Below, piece by piece: positions 44,245-53,703 of a stretch of 64,000 bases of DNA. Each line of letters begins with the position of its first letter. Within the stretch, counting starts at the first letter, position 1. Position numbers and translations under genes: made by a program. The stretch spans positions 310,001 to 374,000 of the forward strand of contig CAWBYA010000003.1 in NCBI GenBank assembly GCA_963792895.1. Reading direction: 5' to 3'. Origin of the DNA: UBA6912 sp963792895 (GTDB lineage: Bacteria > Actinomycetota > Acidimicrobiia > Spongiisociales > UBA5794). The notes below the pieces were generated by a model that made no database searches, was not told the origin of the DNA, and was given only the letters and a program-made list of their open reading frames with translations.

Positions 44245-45183
44245 TCAGAGGCCGCGGATGAGGGCGGCCGTTTGGCCCACCAGATCGGTGTCGATCTCGT
44301 CGAGAGCGGCGAATTGCTGGAGGTACACACGGCCGACACCCCACGACGCGATGGCGGCGAATTGGGAGGCCACACGATCTGCCGTGCCGTGGGGGATGTG
44401 GCGGTCGTCGAGCATCGCCACGTACTCGTCGACCTCGATATTGCGTGCGGCCGCCCGCTCGGCGAGCAGTTCACGATGGGCGGCTTCGTCGTCGGCGACG
44501 ATCGGATTGACGGCCATCGAGACCTTTATCGCACCGGCGTCGCGGCCGGCATCCTTTGCAGCCGCCCGCATCACGCCAACACGGGCCTCGAGTGGAGCCT
44601 TGGCCATGGTGAAGACGTTGTACTCGTCGGCGTAGCGGCCGGCCAGGGTCGGCGTCTTCTTCGCTCCCGACCCGCCGATCACTATCGGAGTGGTCTGCCC
44701 AACACTGGGCACCACGTCGATATCAGCGAGGGTGAAGTGTTCGCCGGAGAACCCACCGGCCGTTCGGCCAAAGGCCGCCCACAGGTACTCGAGCGCCTCT
44801 TCGAAACGGCTGTAGCGCAAGCCCATCGCCGGCAACGCAATGCCGAACGCTTCGTGCTCGAGCTCCATCCACCCCGTTCCGACGCCGAGCTCGAAGCGTG
44901 CACCCGACATCTCATTCAAGGTGCCGGCCGTCTTGGCGATGACCGCCGGATGGCGGAAGGTGATCGGTGTGACCAACACTGTGAGGCGGATCACCGACGT
45001 CTCTGCTGCCAGGCCACCGAAGCTCGTGAGCGCATCGGTGACGTGGGGCGCCGATCCCGATGAGAGGTAGTGGTCGGATCGGGCAAACGCGTCGAAGCCC
45101 TCAGCTTCGGCCCATTTCGCCAGCTCGAGCAGCCGTGCGTAGGTGCCTCCGACCTGAGGTTCGACCATCAGCCCGATTTCCAT
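44245..45183 (-). CDS. LLM-class (luciferase-like) F420-dependent oxidoreductase
   Basis: A 312-residue TIM-barrel flavin/F420 oxidoreductase: EIGLMVEPQVGGTYARLLEL at the start, GFDAFARSDHYLSSGSAPH, VTPITFRHPAVIAKTAGTL, ARFELGVGTGWMELEHEAFG and PIVIGGSGAKKTPTLAGRYA. Actinobacterial members mostly use F420. The substrate is unknown. AGGAG lies five bases before ATG 45183, which I chose over an ATG ten codons upstream. It lies just upstream of sufC on the same strand, but sufC has its own -10 box. Confidence 0.85.
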   Translation of the reverse strand: MEIGLMVEPQVGGTYARLLELAKWAEAEGFDAFARSDHYLSSGSAPHVTDALTSFGGLAAETSVIRLTVLVTPITFRHPAVIAKTAGTLNEMSGARFELGVGTGWMELEHEAFGIALPAMGLRYSRFEEALEYLWAAFGRTAGGFSGEHFTLADIDVVPSVGQTTPIVIGGSGAKKTPTLAGRYADEYNVFTMAKAPLEARVGVMRAAAKDAGRDAGAIKVSMAVNPIVADDEAAHRELLAERAAARNIEVDEYVAMLDDRHIPHGTADRVASQFAAIASWGVGRVYLQQFAALDEIDTDLVGQTAALIRGL

Positions 45184-45262
45184 GTCTGCTCCTGTCTCGT
45201 GGTCGGCGGTCATCGCACCGTAATCGGGAGCGACGCACGCGTACCGCCGCTCGAGTGGTCCG

Positions 45263-45872
45263 TCACCAGCCCCGTTGCACCCAATCGTCGAACGACGGCG
45301 CCTCAGTGCCGATTGTCGTGTCGAGCCCGTGGCCCGGCATGACGAGAGTGGCCGCGGGCAGCGTCGAGCAGCCGATGCTCGATGCTGGCGGTGATCTGGG
45401 CGAACCGGGTGCTATCCCCGTGTGTTGCTCCCGGGCCGCCAGGGAAGAGCGTGTCGCCGGTGAGCACAACGGCTCCGGCGATCAGGCACACCGAGCCGGG
45501 CGTGTGGCCCGGGGTGTGGACGACGGAGATCGTGAGCGACCCGACCTCCAGCTCGCCTTCCTCGAGGGGCTGATCCGGTGCCATCCCTGCAAGTTCGCTA
45601 TCGGAGGGATTGAGCAGGAAGGGGATGTCGAGGCGGGCGCTCACCTCGGCGGCGGCTCCGACGTGGTCGAAGTGGCCGTGGGTGGTCAACAGCGCGATCG
45701 GCGTGACGTCCGCTGTGGCTGCGACGATTGCGTCGGCTTCTGCAGCGGCATCAACCACGACAGCTGTGTCGCCTGCAGCGTCGGCGACGATGTATACGTT
45801 GTTCTCGTAGGCACCGACGCAGAGCTTGCGGATGCGCACGTGCTCGTCCGTGTAGTGCCAAGGTGCTGCCAT
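45263..45872 (-). CDS. metallo-beta-lactamase-fold hydrolase, glyoxalase II-like (frameshifted)
   Basis: From ATG 45872 the protein has VVDAAAEADAIVAATAD, the metal motif LLTTHGHFDHVGAAAEV, VVHTPGHTPGSVCL and VVLTGDTLFPGG. A single-base break near 45355 leads to the other frame, which supplies the family's end: TLVMPGHGLDTTIGTE and FDDWVQRGW. Joined, about 203 residues, the usual size of glyoxalase II-like MBL proteins that hydrolyse thioesters. All metal ligands are present, so the break is probably a sequence error. A TACGCT box lies eight bases before the ATG. It is divergent from the acyl-CoA dehydrogenase gene. Confidence 0.8.
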
Positions 45873-45976
45873 GGGCCGTGAGCGTAGACGCCTGCGGCAT
45901 GCGTCACGTTCCGGCTCGCCGGGCAAGGGTCCGAGAGTGCCAGAATGCACCTCAGACGACGATCAGCAGAGGGGCC

Positions 45977-47098
45977 ATGAACTTCGCCTTCACTCCCGAG
46001 CAAGACATGCTGCGCGACTCGGTGCGCAGCTTCCTCGAAGCCAAGGTGCCGATGACTCGGGTCCGTGCCTTGATGGAGACGACCACCGGCTACGACCCCG
46101 AGTTGTGGGCCGAGATGGCGGCTCTCGGATGGCCGGCCATGCACATCCCCGAGGAGTACGGCGGCGCCGGCTTCACCCATCTCGAACTGGGGATCGTGCT
46201 CGAAGAGATGGGCCGGGCGTTGACGACTGCGCCCATGATGTCTTCGGTGGTGTTGAGCGCCAATCTCCTGTTGCTGGCGGGATCAGAGCAGCAGAAGAAG
46301 GAGCATCTCGCCGCCATTGCAGCGGGGGAGCGGACTGCGGCCGTTGCCATTGTCGAAGCTACCGGCCGGTGGGATGAGTCCGGCGTCGCGGCCACAGCTC
46401 GCGCCGACGGCGACGACATCGTGCTCGACGGCGAGAAGTCCTACGTTGTCGACGGGCACACTGCACACACCCTCATCGTCGCCGCCCGCAACGAGGCCGG
46501 TGAGGTGGGCTTCTACCTCGTCGACGGTCACGCACCGGGGGTCACTCGCTCCCGCCTGGAGACCATGGACATGACCCGAAAGCAGGCGTCGATCACGCTC
46601 GAAGGCGGTCCGTGTCCCCGCAACGGCGGTACTGCCCGGAACCGGACCGGACACGATCTCACGGCTCTACGACCTCGCCGTTGTCGGGATGGCCTTCGAG
46701 CAGGTGGGTGGTGCGCAGAGGTGTATGGAGATGGCCGTTGCCTACGCCAAGGAAAGGGTGCAGTTCGGGAGAGCCATCGGCTCGTTCCAGGCCATCAAGC
46801 ACAAGTGCGCCGACATGCTCGTGTCCGTCGAGTCGGCGAAGTCGTCGGCCTACTACGCCAGGCTGGGCGGCGGCCGCCGACGATGCCGAGCTGCGGATCG
46901 TGGCCCCGCTGGCCAAGGCCTACTGCTCAGACGCGTACTTCGCCGTGGCGGCCGACAACATCCAGGTGCACGGCGGCATCGGATTCACGTGGGAGCATGA
47001 CGCCCACCTCTATTTCAAGCGGGCGAAAGTCGGACCAGTTGATGTTCGGCGACCCGGCAGCGTGGCGAGCCGAGCTGGCAGATCGTATCGGTCTCTAG
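45977..47098 (+). CDS. acyl-CoA dehydrogenase (several frameshifts)
   Basis: ATG 45977 follows AGAGGGG. The first 210 residues are a normal acyl-CoA dehydrogenase N-terminal and middle part (EEYGGAGFTHLELGIVLEEM, SQQ-type helix, TGRWDESGVAATA). The frame then breaks near 46605; YAKERVQFGRAIGSFQAIKH is read in a second frame, AADDAELRIVAPLAKAYCSD and VHGGIGFTWEHDAHLYFKRA in a third after about 46870, and QLMFGDPAAWRAELADRIG in the first after about 47035. All conserved blocks occur in order, so either this stretch is poorly sequenced or the gene is dying. The expected reaction is flavin-dependent alpha,beta-desaturation of an acyl-CoA. Confidence 0.75.
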   Translation: MNFAFTPEQDMLRDSVRSFLEAKVPMTRVRALMETTTGYDPELWAEMAALGWPAMHIPEEYGGAGFTHLELGIVLEEMGRALTTAPMMSSVVLSANLLLLAGSEQQKKEHLAAIAAGERTAAVAIVEATGRWDESGVAATARADGDDIVLDGEKSYVVDGHTAHTLIVAARNEAGEVGFYLVDGHAPGVTRSRLETMDMTRKQASITLEGGPCPRNGGTARNRTGHDLTALRPRRCRDGLRAGGWCAEVYGDGRCLRQGKGAVRESHRLVPGHQAQVRRHARVRRVGEVVGLLRQAGRRPPTMPSCGSWPRWPRPTAQTRTSPWRPTTSRCTAASDSRGSMTPTSISSGRKSDQLMFGDPAAWRAELADRIGL

Positions 47099-47169
47099 GA
47101 CGGTCTCGCTTCCGTCGTGCGTGGATCCGATGCCGAATCGGCATGCGATCCACGCAAGAACAGGATTAC

Positions 47170-47824
47170 TCAGGCGTTGGCGGCCTCTTGGAGGAAGCCC
47201 TGAAGGGTCGGGATCTCGAGCTCACCCGACGAGCGGCGCACGACGTTGCCGTCGCCGTCGAGGAACACCCAGTAGGGGAAGCCACCCGAACCGAACGAGC
47301 GGAGCGCCAGACAGATCGCTGTCGTCGGCGATCACAGGAACGGTCCAGCCTTCCCGGTCGAGCCAGGTGCTCGGCGGGAAGTTGGGCTGTGCCGAGTTCA
47401 TCGACGTCGCCACGGAGACGATGTCGACTCCCTCGACTCCGCCGCCAGAGTCCAACCACGCTTGAACTCGGGGAACCTCGGCTTGGCAGTGGGGGCACCA
47501 GTGGGCCAGGAACACCACCGCTTTCGCCTTGCCGTCGTGGAGCACTTCGACGGTGTCCCCAGAGAAGTTCTCACCGATGAGCTCGGGGGCGAGCGCTGCC
47601 GACGGCTGGATCGGCGCCGTTTCCGGGGAACGGGGCCAAGCCCTCGCCAACCACGTCGACGGTCCCGAACTCGCTGCCGAGCGGCTCGCTCGAGCTGAAC
47701 ACGATCGCACTCACGAGCGCGACGGCGACGACGCCGAAGGCTATGCCCAGCCACGGGATCGAACGTGGTCTTCTTCTGGTTGCTGGGCGGGAGTCCTGGC
47801 CTGCTTGTTCTTGGAAGTGGTCAC
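47170..47824 (-). CDS. membrane-anchored thioredoxin-fold protein, TlpA/DsbA-like (frameshifted)
   Basis: GTG 47824 begins VTTSKNKQARTPAQQPEEDH; after a break near 47755 the frame gives a membrane helix (LGIAFGVVAVALVSAIVF). After about 47610 another frame supplies the thioredoxin core with the active site VVFLAHWCPHCQAEVPRV and STWLDREGWTVPVIADD. A last break near 47300 leads to FGSGGFPYWVFLDGDGNVV and LQGFLQEAANA, the normal family end. Four pieces in order make a protein of about 217 residues that should act as a disulfide oxidase or reductase outside the membrane. The DsbB-like gene directly upstream is its natural partner. Confidence 0.7.
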
Positions 47825-48396
47825 GAGATGAACCTCGGTGTCGGCGGGAGCTTCGATCGGGGCGACTCGGTCGTTGACGTATGCAACAGCGAGCAGCACG
47901 ATGATAAGGGCGAACGAGCTCAATGCCATATACGGGATCGAGACGAACCCGAACTCCCAGATGTAGGCGGCCGTGCACGGCACGGTGGCCGAGCACTCGC
48001 CCGAGCTGAGGTTGGGGAACTGCTGGATCAGGTAGTGGTAGGCGCTGATGAGCCCGCCGATCGCGGCGAGCGGCAAGGCGTAGACACGCACCAGGCGGTC
48101 CTTCTTCCAGGCCGCGATGCCGAGGATGAGGGCGAGCGGGTACATCGCGATCCGCTGGAACCAGCAGTACTTGCACGGTTCGCGATCGGCGATCTCCGAC
48201 ATGTACAGACTGCCGAGCGTTGCAGACGAGCGCGATCAGGAAGGCGAGGATCAACTCGCGGCCTCGCAGAGACTCCTGAAGGCGCATCCGCAGCTCTGCA
48301 GCCGCGGCCGAGAACCGGCTGGCGACGAGGACAACGAGGGCGAAGACGACGGCGAGCGACAGGCCGATCGCCAGGATGGCGAAGAAGCGGTCGCAT
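47822..48396 (-). CDS. DsbB/BdbC-type disulfide bond formation protein (frameshifted)
   Basis: An integral membrane quinone-linked oxidase that reoxidises DsbA-like proteins. The first helix (CDRFFAILAIGLSLAVVF) and an amphipathic AELRMRLQESLRGRELILA lead to a frame break near 48215. The second frame has LYMSEIADREPCKYCWFQRI with the CxxC, the helix ALILGIAAW, SGECSATVPCTAAY with the second Cys pair, and FGFVSIPYMALSSFALIIV. ATG 48396 is the probable start, but a further indel just after it is needed to reach the helix. The end overlaps the thioredoxin-fold gene start. Confidence 0.7.
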
Positions 48397-48444
48397 GACT
48401 TGCGTAGAGATGGCCAACCTCCGAATCGAACGGAGCCGCGACGG

Positions 48445-48450
48445 TACCAT
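48445..48450 (+). promoter_or_regulatory. -10 box TACCAT of a leaderless transcript
   Basis: TACCAT is followed by exactly six bases and GTG 48457, the same geometry as at sufC and the SGNH-like gene. It supports the start of the small membrane protein that leads the mutase operon. Confidence 0.45.
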
Positions 48451-48456
48451 TGCCCG

Positions 48457-48906
48457 GTGCCTTCTGTGATCCTCGCATTTGTGATGCTCGGCCTGCTCTT
48501 CGCTGTCGGCGTTGCGTTCTGGTGGCAGGAGCAGCGCAGGCTCCCGGAGCGCGAAGTGGTCTACGGCATCGAGGAGGCGCATCGATTGGGTGATGGCCCG
48601 GCTCAGCGCGGACGCACGCGTCTGCGCTCCGCCGACCGGACGTGCAGGCGCATCCTCGAGTGGGAGCTGCGCTACCTTCAGGATCCGGCTGTCCGGGGCG
48701 GCGACATCGCTGTGGTCGGCGGCCTCGATGCTGCTCGATACGCCCAGGAGCAGGCCATGGCGCAGGGGTATCCTTACGACGGCGCCCTGATCATCGAGGT
48801 CCTCGACCTTCAGGCCGACTACCTCGCCAGTCTCGGCGCCGTCGGCGACGTCGTGGACGCTGAAGAGGGCAGAGAGATCATCGATCGCTACGACGACGAG
48901 GGGTGA
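48457..48906 (+). CDS. single-helix membrane-anchored protein, function unknown
   Basis: A 149-residue protein with one N-terminal helix (SVILAFVMLGLLFAVGVAFWW) and a soluble domain: REVVYGIEEAHRLGDG, RTCRRILEWELRYLQDPAV, DIAVVGGLDAARYAQEQA and a final EEGREIIDRYDDEG. The family is not recognised. GTG 48457 follows a leaderless-type -10 box. Its stop overlaps the acyl-CoA mutase start (GTGA), so the two are co-translated, but no functional link is known to me. Confidence 0.6.
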   Translation: MPSVILAFVMLGLLFAVGVAFWWQEQRRLPEREVVYGIEEAHRLGDGPAQRGRTRLRSADRTCRRILEWELRYLQDPAVRGGDIAVVGGLDAARYAQEQAMAQGYPYDGALIIEVLDLQADYLASLGAVGDVVDAEEGREIIDRYDDEG

Positions 48907-50560
48907 ACAGCGTGGGACACAGCCATGCGGACTGGGAGAGCGCCTACGCGGCCGGCGACCTGCGCAAGGACCGGTTCGTGACCCTGTCGTTTGCCGATGT
49001 CCCTGCGCTGGGCGTTCCCGAGGCGGGGGAGCCGCCGGAGCGGATCGGCTACCCGGGGAGCTATCCCGTATACAAGAGGCGTTCATGCCACCGGCTATCG
49101 GGGGCGGCTGTGGACGATGCGCCAGTTCGCCGGATTCGCCTCCGTTGCCGACACGAATGAGCGGTTTCGCTACCTGCTCGGGCAGGGCCAGGATGGTCTG
49201 TCGGTGGCGTTCGACATGCCGACGCTCATGGGTCTCGACGCAGACGATGAACGTGCCCTCGGGGAGGTTGGCCATTGCGGCGTCGCAGTGAGCTCAGCGG
49301 ACGACATGGTGGATCTGTTCGTCGGAGATCCCGCTCGGTGACGTTTCGGTGTCGATGACGATCAACGGTCCGGCAGAAGTGCTGTTTGCCTTCCTGCTCG
49401 TGGCGGCCGAAGAGCAGGGGATCGACTGGGCAGGCCTCGAGGGCACGCTCCAGAACGACATTCTGAAGGAGTACATCGCGCAGAAGGAGTGGATCTTCCC
49501 GCCGGAGCCGCATATGCGGCTGATCGTCGACATGATCGAGTTCTGCACCCAACACGTTCCCCGCTGGAACACGATCTCGATCAGCGGCTATCACATCCGC
49601 GAAGCCGGGGCGACCGCCGCCCAGGAGCTCGCATTCACGTTGGCGGACGGCTTCGCCTACGTGGAGGCAGGGATGCGAAGGGGCCTCGATCTCGACGTTT
49701 TCGTTCCTCGCCTGTCGTTCTTCTTCGACGCCCATATCGACTTCTTCGAGGAGATCGCGAAGTTCCGCGCTGCGCGCAGGATCTGGGCGCGCTGGTTGCG
49801 GGACCGGTACGGAGCCCAGAACGAGCGTTCGCTCAAGCTCCGCTTCCACAGCCAAACAGCGGGTGTGTCGCTCACCGCCCAGCAGCCGGAGAACAACATC
49901 GTGCGCACGGCGGTCGAGGCACTCGCCGCAGTGCTCGGCGGCACCCAATCGCTGCACACCAACGCCATGGACGAGGTGTACGCGCTGCCGACGGCACGGA
50001 ATGCCGAGATCGCTCTGCGCACCCAGCAAGTGATCGCAGAAGAGACGGGAGTAGCCGACACCGTCGATCCGCTCGGGGGCTCGTGGTACGTCGAGGAGAT
50101 GACCGATCGGATCGAGGCCGAGGCGGAGGAGATGTTCGCCGCCATCGAACGTATGGGCAACGGGTCCATGCTCGACGGGGTGCTCGTCGGCATCCAGGAT
50201 GGGTGGTTCCAGGGAGCCATCGCCGATTCGGCCTACGAGTTCGAGAAGGCGGTCACTTCGGGCGAGCGGGCCATCGTCGGGGTCAACACCTACGTCAGGT
50301 CCGACGAGTCCCCGCTCGACATACTGCGGATCGGAGCCGAGGTGGAGCACGCCCAGCGTGACCGTTTGGCGCGGTTGCGCGGCGATCGTGACCAGCGGCG
50401 AGTCGACGCCGCACTCGGTGCGTTGGAAGCCGGCGCACGTGCCGATGCGAACACGATGCCGCTCCTGATCGAGGCCGCCAGGGCACGGGCGACGCTCGGC
50501 GAGATCGTCGCCACGCTCAAGGGAGTCTTCGGCGGCTATCGGGAGCCGCCACGTGTCTGA
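48903..50560 (+). CDS. B12-dependent acyl-CoA mutase, large (substrate) subunit (frameshifted)
   Basis: About 550 residues of the methylmalonyl-CoA mutase family. The order is ERIGYPGSYP, then after a break near 49070 TRGVHATGYRGRLWTMRQFAG, SVAFDMPTLMGLDADD, then after a second break near 49322 IPLGDVSVSMTINGPA and the intact remainder (FHSQTAGVSLTAQQPENNI, SLHTNAMDEVYALPTARNAE, DTVDPLGGSWYVEEMTDRI). There is no C-terminal cobalamin domain, so a separate B12-binding subunit is expected, as in two-part mutases. The exact substrate (methylmalonyl-, isobutyryl- or another acyl-CoA) is not clear. It is coupled to the small membrane protein upstream. Confidence 0.85.
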
Positions 50561-50750
50561 TCCCCGACTCAGCGGATGGCGGGGCGTGTTTGGGCCCGCG
50601 TTCCTCGCTGCCTTCTTCCTCCTCGCTCCCTCGACGGTGGAGGCGTGGCGGCTCGATCCGTCGAGCCGGCACTCGGTGACGCTGGTCGTCGGCGAGCCGG
50701 TGCGCCTCCTGGATCGTCGTCGTCGGTCCGGCGAGGTACGGTCCCGCTGA
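50553..50750 (+). CDS. small hypothetical protein after the mutase gene
   Basis: A 65-residue frame starting at a GTG eight bases inside the mutase stop. It has a hydrophobic segment (VFGPAFLAAFFLLAPSTVEAW) and a basic Arg-rich end. It could be a small membrane protein or the N-terminus of a gene broken by a frameshift. Nothing else supports it. Confidence 0.25.
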   Translation: MSDPRLSGWRGVFGPAFLAAFFLLAPSTVEAWRLDPSSRHSVTLVVGEPVRLLDRRRRSGEVRSR

Positions 50751-50774
50751 GCGGTTTGAATTCCCGGCCGGCTG

Positions 50775-50780
50775 TACAAT
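50775..50780 (+). promoter_or_regulatory. -10 box TACAAT before the lipoprotein gene
   Basis: A TACAAT hexamer 50 bases before GTG 50831. TTGAAT stands 13 bases upstream, too close for a standard -35. It is a likely promoter for the lipoprotein gene. Confidence 0.4.
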
Positions 50781-50830
50781 GCGCACTCCGGCCGTAGCGG
50801 CCGTGATCCCCACCTCGGAGGACGACACCC

Positions 50831-51280
50831 GTGTATGTATCGAAGCTCGTGCGCCTCGTTGCACTCGTCGCCCTGTGCACGATGATCGCCACGTCGTGCT
50901 CCGGGGGGAGCGGCGCGAACTCGACGACAACCGCAGCGACCGGCTCCGGGGCACCCGACATCGAGTTCACCGACGGCGTGCTGCCAGAATCGCTCCCCGG
51001 CGACTTCCCAATCCCTGCGCAAGCCGTCGTGGGCAGCGGCATGGTCAACCGGACGGCGGGCACCACCGAGCTGATCATCCGCATCCCGGCATCGGTCGAG
51101 GCGGTGGCGAAGTTCTTCGACGACAACTTCGCTGCGAGGGGCTACGACGTCATCTCTTCGGAGGCGAATGGCGCCTCGGGTTGGGCGATCACGTTCGAGA
51201 AGGATGGGCTGTCGGGCACCATCGAGCTCAGCCCTGTTGGCATTGACATCTCTCAGGCCGTCCTACGAGCTGAGGCCTGA
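50831..51280 (+). CDS. small lipoprotein, function unknown
   Basis: A 149-residue protein. The signal segment LVRLVALVALCTMIATSCSGG ends in a lipobox-like ATSC, so the Cys should be lipidated. A Ser/Thr/Gly-rich linker follows, then one domain: LPGDFPIPAQAVVGSGMVN, a strand ELIIRIPASVEAVAKFFDDN and a helix-strand end. The pattern PxxFP.P...v..s resembles small surface lipoproteins common in actinobacteria. GGAGGA lies nine bases before GTG 50831. Confidence 0.7.
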   Translation: MYVSKLVRLVALVALCTMIATSCSGGSGANSTTTAATGSGAPDIEFTDGVLPESLPGDFPIPAQAVVGSGMVNRTAGTTELIIRIPASVEAVAKFFDDNFAARGYDVISSEANGASGWAITFEKDGLSGTIELSPVGIDISQAVLRAEA

Positions 51281-51327
51281 GCCAATCCGGCGGCGGTACG
51301 ATGCGGCACGGCGAGCGCGGAGGCATG

Positions 51328-51535
51328 ATGGGCAGGCTGCGGAGATTCGAGAGCTATCGCTTCATCGGGGCGCGGGACACGATGCTCGTCTACGACTGTG
51401 ACAACGACGCGCGAGTTCTCAGAGATCGAGGCTCGAGTGTCCGGCGACGACCTTCTCGACCGTGACCTGGTCCAGACATTTGGGCCCGACGAGCTTCCCG
51501 AAGCCAGGAACCGGGGGTTCACTCCCCGGTCGTGA
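51328..51535 (+). CDS. small conserved-looking protein, about 68 residues (frameshifted)
   Basis: ATG 51328 (or ATG 51325) follows GGAGG. The frame reads MGRLRRFESYRFIGARDTML then VYDCDNDA. After a single-base break near 51410 it continues FSEIEARVSGDDLLDRDLV, QTFGPDELPEARNRGFTPRS and a stop at 51533-51535. Each piece looks like coding sequence of this genome and they join without overlap. I do not recognise the family. The end overlaps the convergent hydrolase gene by 17 bases. Confidence 0.45.
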
Positions 51536-52139
51536 GCCCATCCGCCACCGCAGCGGCTACGTGTTCTTCTCGGAAGTAGAAGAAGTGGTCCGACCCGGGG
51601 AGCACCTCGAGGCGTGCGTCTATGGATGCGGCGTACGCGGTCAACTCATCCACCGTGACGAACTGGTCCCGGTCGCCGACGACGAACGTGCGGTGCGAAG
51701 GGGCGAGGTCGTGCGCCTTGGGAAGTGCAGGGCTCCGTTCGCGCGAGACAGGAGGGGCGATGCCTGCGTACGGCAAAGTCGATCGCTCCCTGGCCTGGAA
51801 TCGCAGTGCGGTTGCTGCGCCGAAGGACCAGCCGGCAAGGCCGAGCGGCAGCGATGGATACGCCGCCTCGGCGGCTGTGACGGCAGCGAGGACGTCGTCC
51901 ATCTCTCCGACCCCGAAGTCGTGGGCGCCTGTGGAGGCTCCGACGCCACGGAAGTTGAATCGCAGCACGGCGAAGCCGCGCATGCAGAGGCTCCTCGCGA
52001 CGGCCTCCATCAACGGCGCCCGCATCGTCCCGCGCTGGAGGGGATGTGGGTGGCACAGGACCGTCACGAAGTGCGGGTCATCCGGGACGTCCCATTGTGC
52101 TTCGAGGTCCACATCCCCGGCGGTCAGCCGGAGCTTCAC
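51519..52139 (-). CDS. alpha/beta hydrolase
   Basis: A 206-residue dienelactone-hydrolase-like alpha/beta hydrolase. It has VTVLCHPHPLQRGTM for the oxyanion HP turn, FNFRGVGASTG, the nucleophile elbow LAGWSFGAATALRF, a late Asp in VVGDRDQFV and the catalytic His in VLPGSDHFFYFRE. The HPHP and FNFRG features match a family of small cytoplasmic hydrolases of unknown substrate. Its GTG overlaps the upstream stop (GTGA). Confidence 0.85.
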   Translation of the reverse strand: MKLRLTAGDVDLEAQWDVPDDPHFVTVLCHPHPLQRGTMRAPLMEAVARSLCMRGFAVLRFNFRGVGASTGAHDFGVGEMDDVLAAVTAAEAAYPSLPLGLAGWSFGAATALRFQARERSTLPYAGIAPPVSRERSPALPKAHDLAPSHRTFVVGDRDQFVTVDELTAYAASIDARLEVLPGSDHFFYFREEHVAAAVADGLTTGE

Positions 52140-52516
52140 GGAATCAGCGCTCCACTCACTGATCGCACGCGCGCATCGAACGCAACCTCACTGAGCACGG
52201 GCCCGGAAGAGGCGAAGACACGCAAGACCACCATGTCGCCCTGGCCCGACTCGGACAGAACGTGTCGCGAAGCGCCCGCCACCGGGTCGAGCGAAGCAGC
52301 GGGCTCTACGGACTCCACCACCGCCGACCACGGTCCGGCGGGCGGCCCTGCGTCGGCCCACCGCCGGTAGGCCGGCTTCAGCCGATCGGCGGGCAGCGAG
52401 CTTCCCGACGTGAGCTCCACTTCGTCGCCCTCCGAAACGGTGTTGCGGGCGACGAAAGCGATGACACTCTCGCCGCTCGCCAATGCTCTGAGCTCTTGGT
52501 CCGTCACCATCAACAT
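52136..52516 (-). CDS. ASCH/PUA-like small protein
   Basis: A 126-residue protein. It begins VTDQELRALASGESVIAFVA then NTVSEGDEVEL, close to the ASCH pattern (a helix, ASGxK, a strand and V..GDxVxL) found in RNA- or nucleotide-linked beta-barrel proteins. The rest consists of short strands (GDMVVLRVFASS). ATG 52516 has a TATGCT box seven bases before it, so the transcript may be leaderless. It is coupled to the hydrolase gene (GTGA). The function is unknown. Confidence 0.5.
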   Translation of the reverse strand: MLMVTDQELRALASGESVIAFVARNTVSEGDEVELTSGSSLPADRLKPAYRRWADAGPPAGPWSAVVESVEPAASLDPVAGASRHVLSESGQGDMVVLRVFASSGPVLSEVAFDARVRSVSGALIP

Positions 52517-52577
52517 GGCGGCAAGCATAGGAGCGCACTGCGCGCGATCAGGAGAGAGCGGCAGCTCGCTGCGGACA

Positions 52578-53694
52578 TCATCCGCGCCGGAATCGCTGTG
52601 GCGAGACGGCTTCGGCATCGAGCCCTGCGGCAACGATGTCGTCCGGAGCCGTCGCGCCGCGCACCAGCGCAGCTGCGAGCCGGCCGGCGGCGGGTGCCGT
52701 CTGGATACCGGTGCCGCCCTGGCCGACCAGCCAGACGAATCCAGGCCGTCCTGGCTCAGGGCCGATCACCATGGACCGATCCGGGGCGAACGTCCGCAAC
52801 CCGGCCCACTGGGACCGGACGTGGCGGATCCCGAGGTCGGTCGCCGTGTTGATGCGATCGATGGCACGTGCAACGTCGATCTCCTCCGGGCGGGCATCAC
52901 ATGGCGGGGAGGGTGTCTCGTCGGCGAGGCTGCACAGGATCTGATCGCCATCCGGCTTGAAGTACCACGCATGGTCGGCTTCGATCACTGCCGGCCACCC
53001 TCGGCTGCTGGCGGAGCCGGCGACCATGAACGCTGTTCGGCGCAGGGGCTGCAGCCCGACACGGTCGATGCCGCAGCGTGCGGCCACCTCATCGCCCCAT
53101 GCGCCAGCGGCGTCGACGATCACATCGCCCTCCCAAACCGTTTCGCCGATGTCGGCGTGCCACCTCGAGCCATCATGTGTCGCCGACGTCAGCTCCGCTC
53201 GGGCGATCACGTTGCCCCCGCCGGCCCGGAGTCGCGCGTACGAACGATTGATGGAGCCCTGCGACATCGATGTCCGCAGCGTCGGGCTCCCACAAGGCCG
53301 CCGCTACGGCATCGGGCCGGATTGCCGGACACATCGTCATCGCACGTTCTGGTGCGATCCGCTCCACGTTCGCACCCGAAGCGAGCCCCTCGGCCAAGAG
53401 CGCCTCGAGATGCTCGACGCGATCCTCGCCTGCGATCGTGAGCGCCCCGCGGGGTGTCATCAGCGGATGATCGACGAGCCCAGCCGGCGGTTCGGTGAAG
53501 TAGCGGCGGCTTGCCCTGGTGAGCGGGCGAATCGACCCGGCACCGTAGTTCTCGAAGAACAAGGCAGCCGAGCGGCCGGTCGTGTGATAGGCGAGGGCAT
53601 GCTCCCGCTCGACGAGCGTGACGTGTGCCTGCCCCACGAGCGCCGCGCCGACACTCACGCCTGCGATTCCCCCGCCGATCACCAACACCCGCAC
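52578..53694 (-). CDS. FAD-dependent DAO-family oxidoreductase (frameshifted)
   Basis: GTG 53694 starts the Rossmann FAD site RVLVIGGGIAGVSVGAAL. AYHTTGRSAALFFENYG and PLMTPRGALTIAG follow, typical of D-amino-acid/glycine-oxidase-like enzymes. A break near 53255, in the DIDVAGLHQSF region, leads to NRSYARLRAGGGNVIARAE in the other frame, then VIVDAAGAWGDEVAARCGI, DRSMVIGPEPGRPGFVWL and GQGGTGIQTAPAAGRL, the C-terminal FAD motif. Joined length is about 371 residues. It probably oxidises an amino or imino acid. The ASCH-like gene lies 61 bases downstream. Confidence 0.8.
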
Positions 53695-53703
53695 GGCGAG
53701 CCT

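Noticed and set aside
49226..51022. 598-codon open frame on the minus strand
   Set aside because: It is antisense to the acyl-CoA mutase, whose conserved motifs are on the plus strand; the product is Arg/His-rich with no family features, a usual result of high GC.
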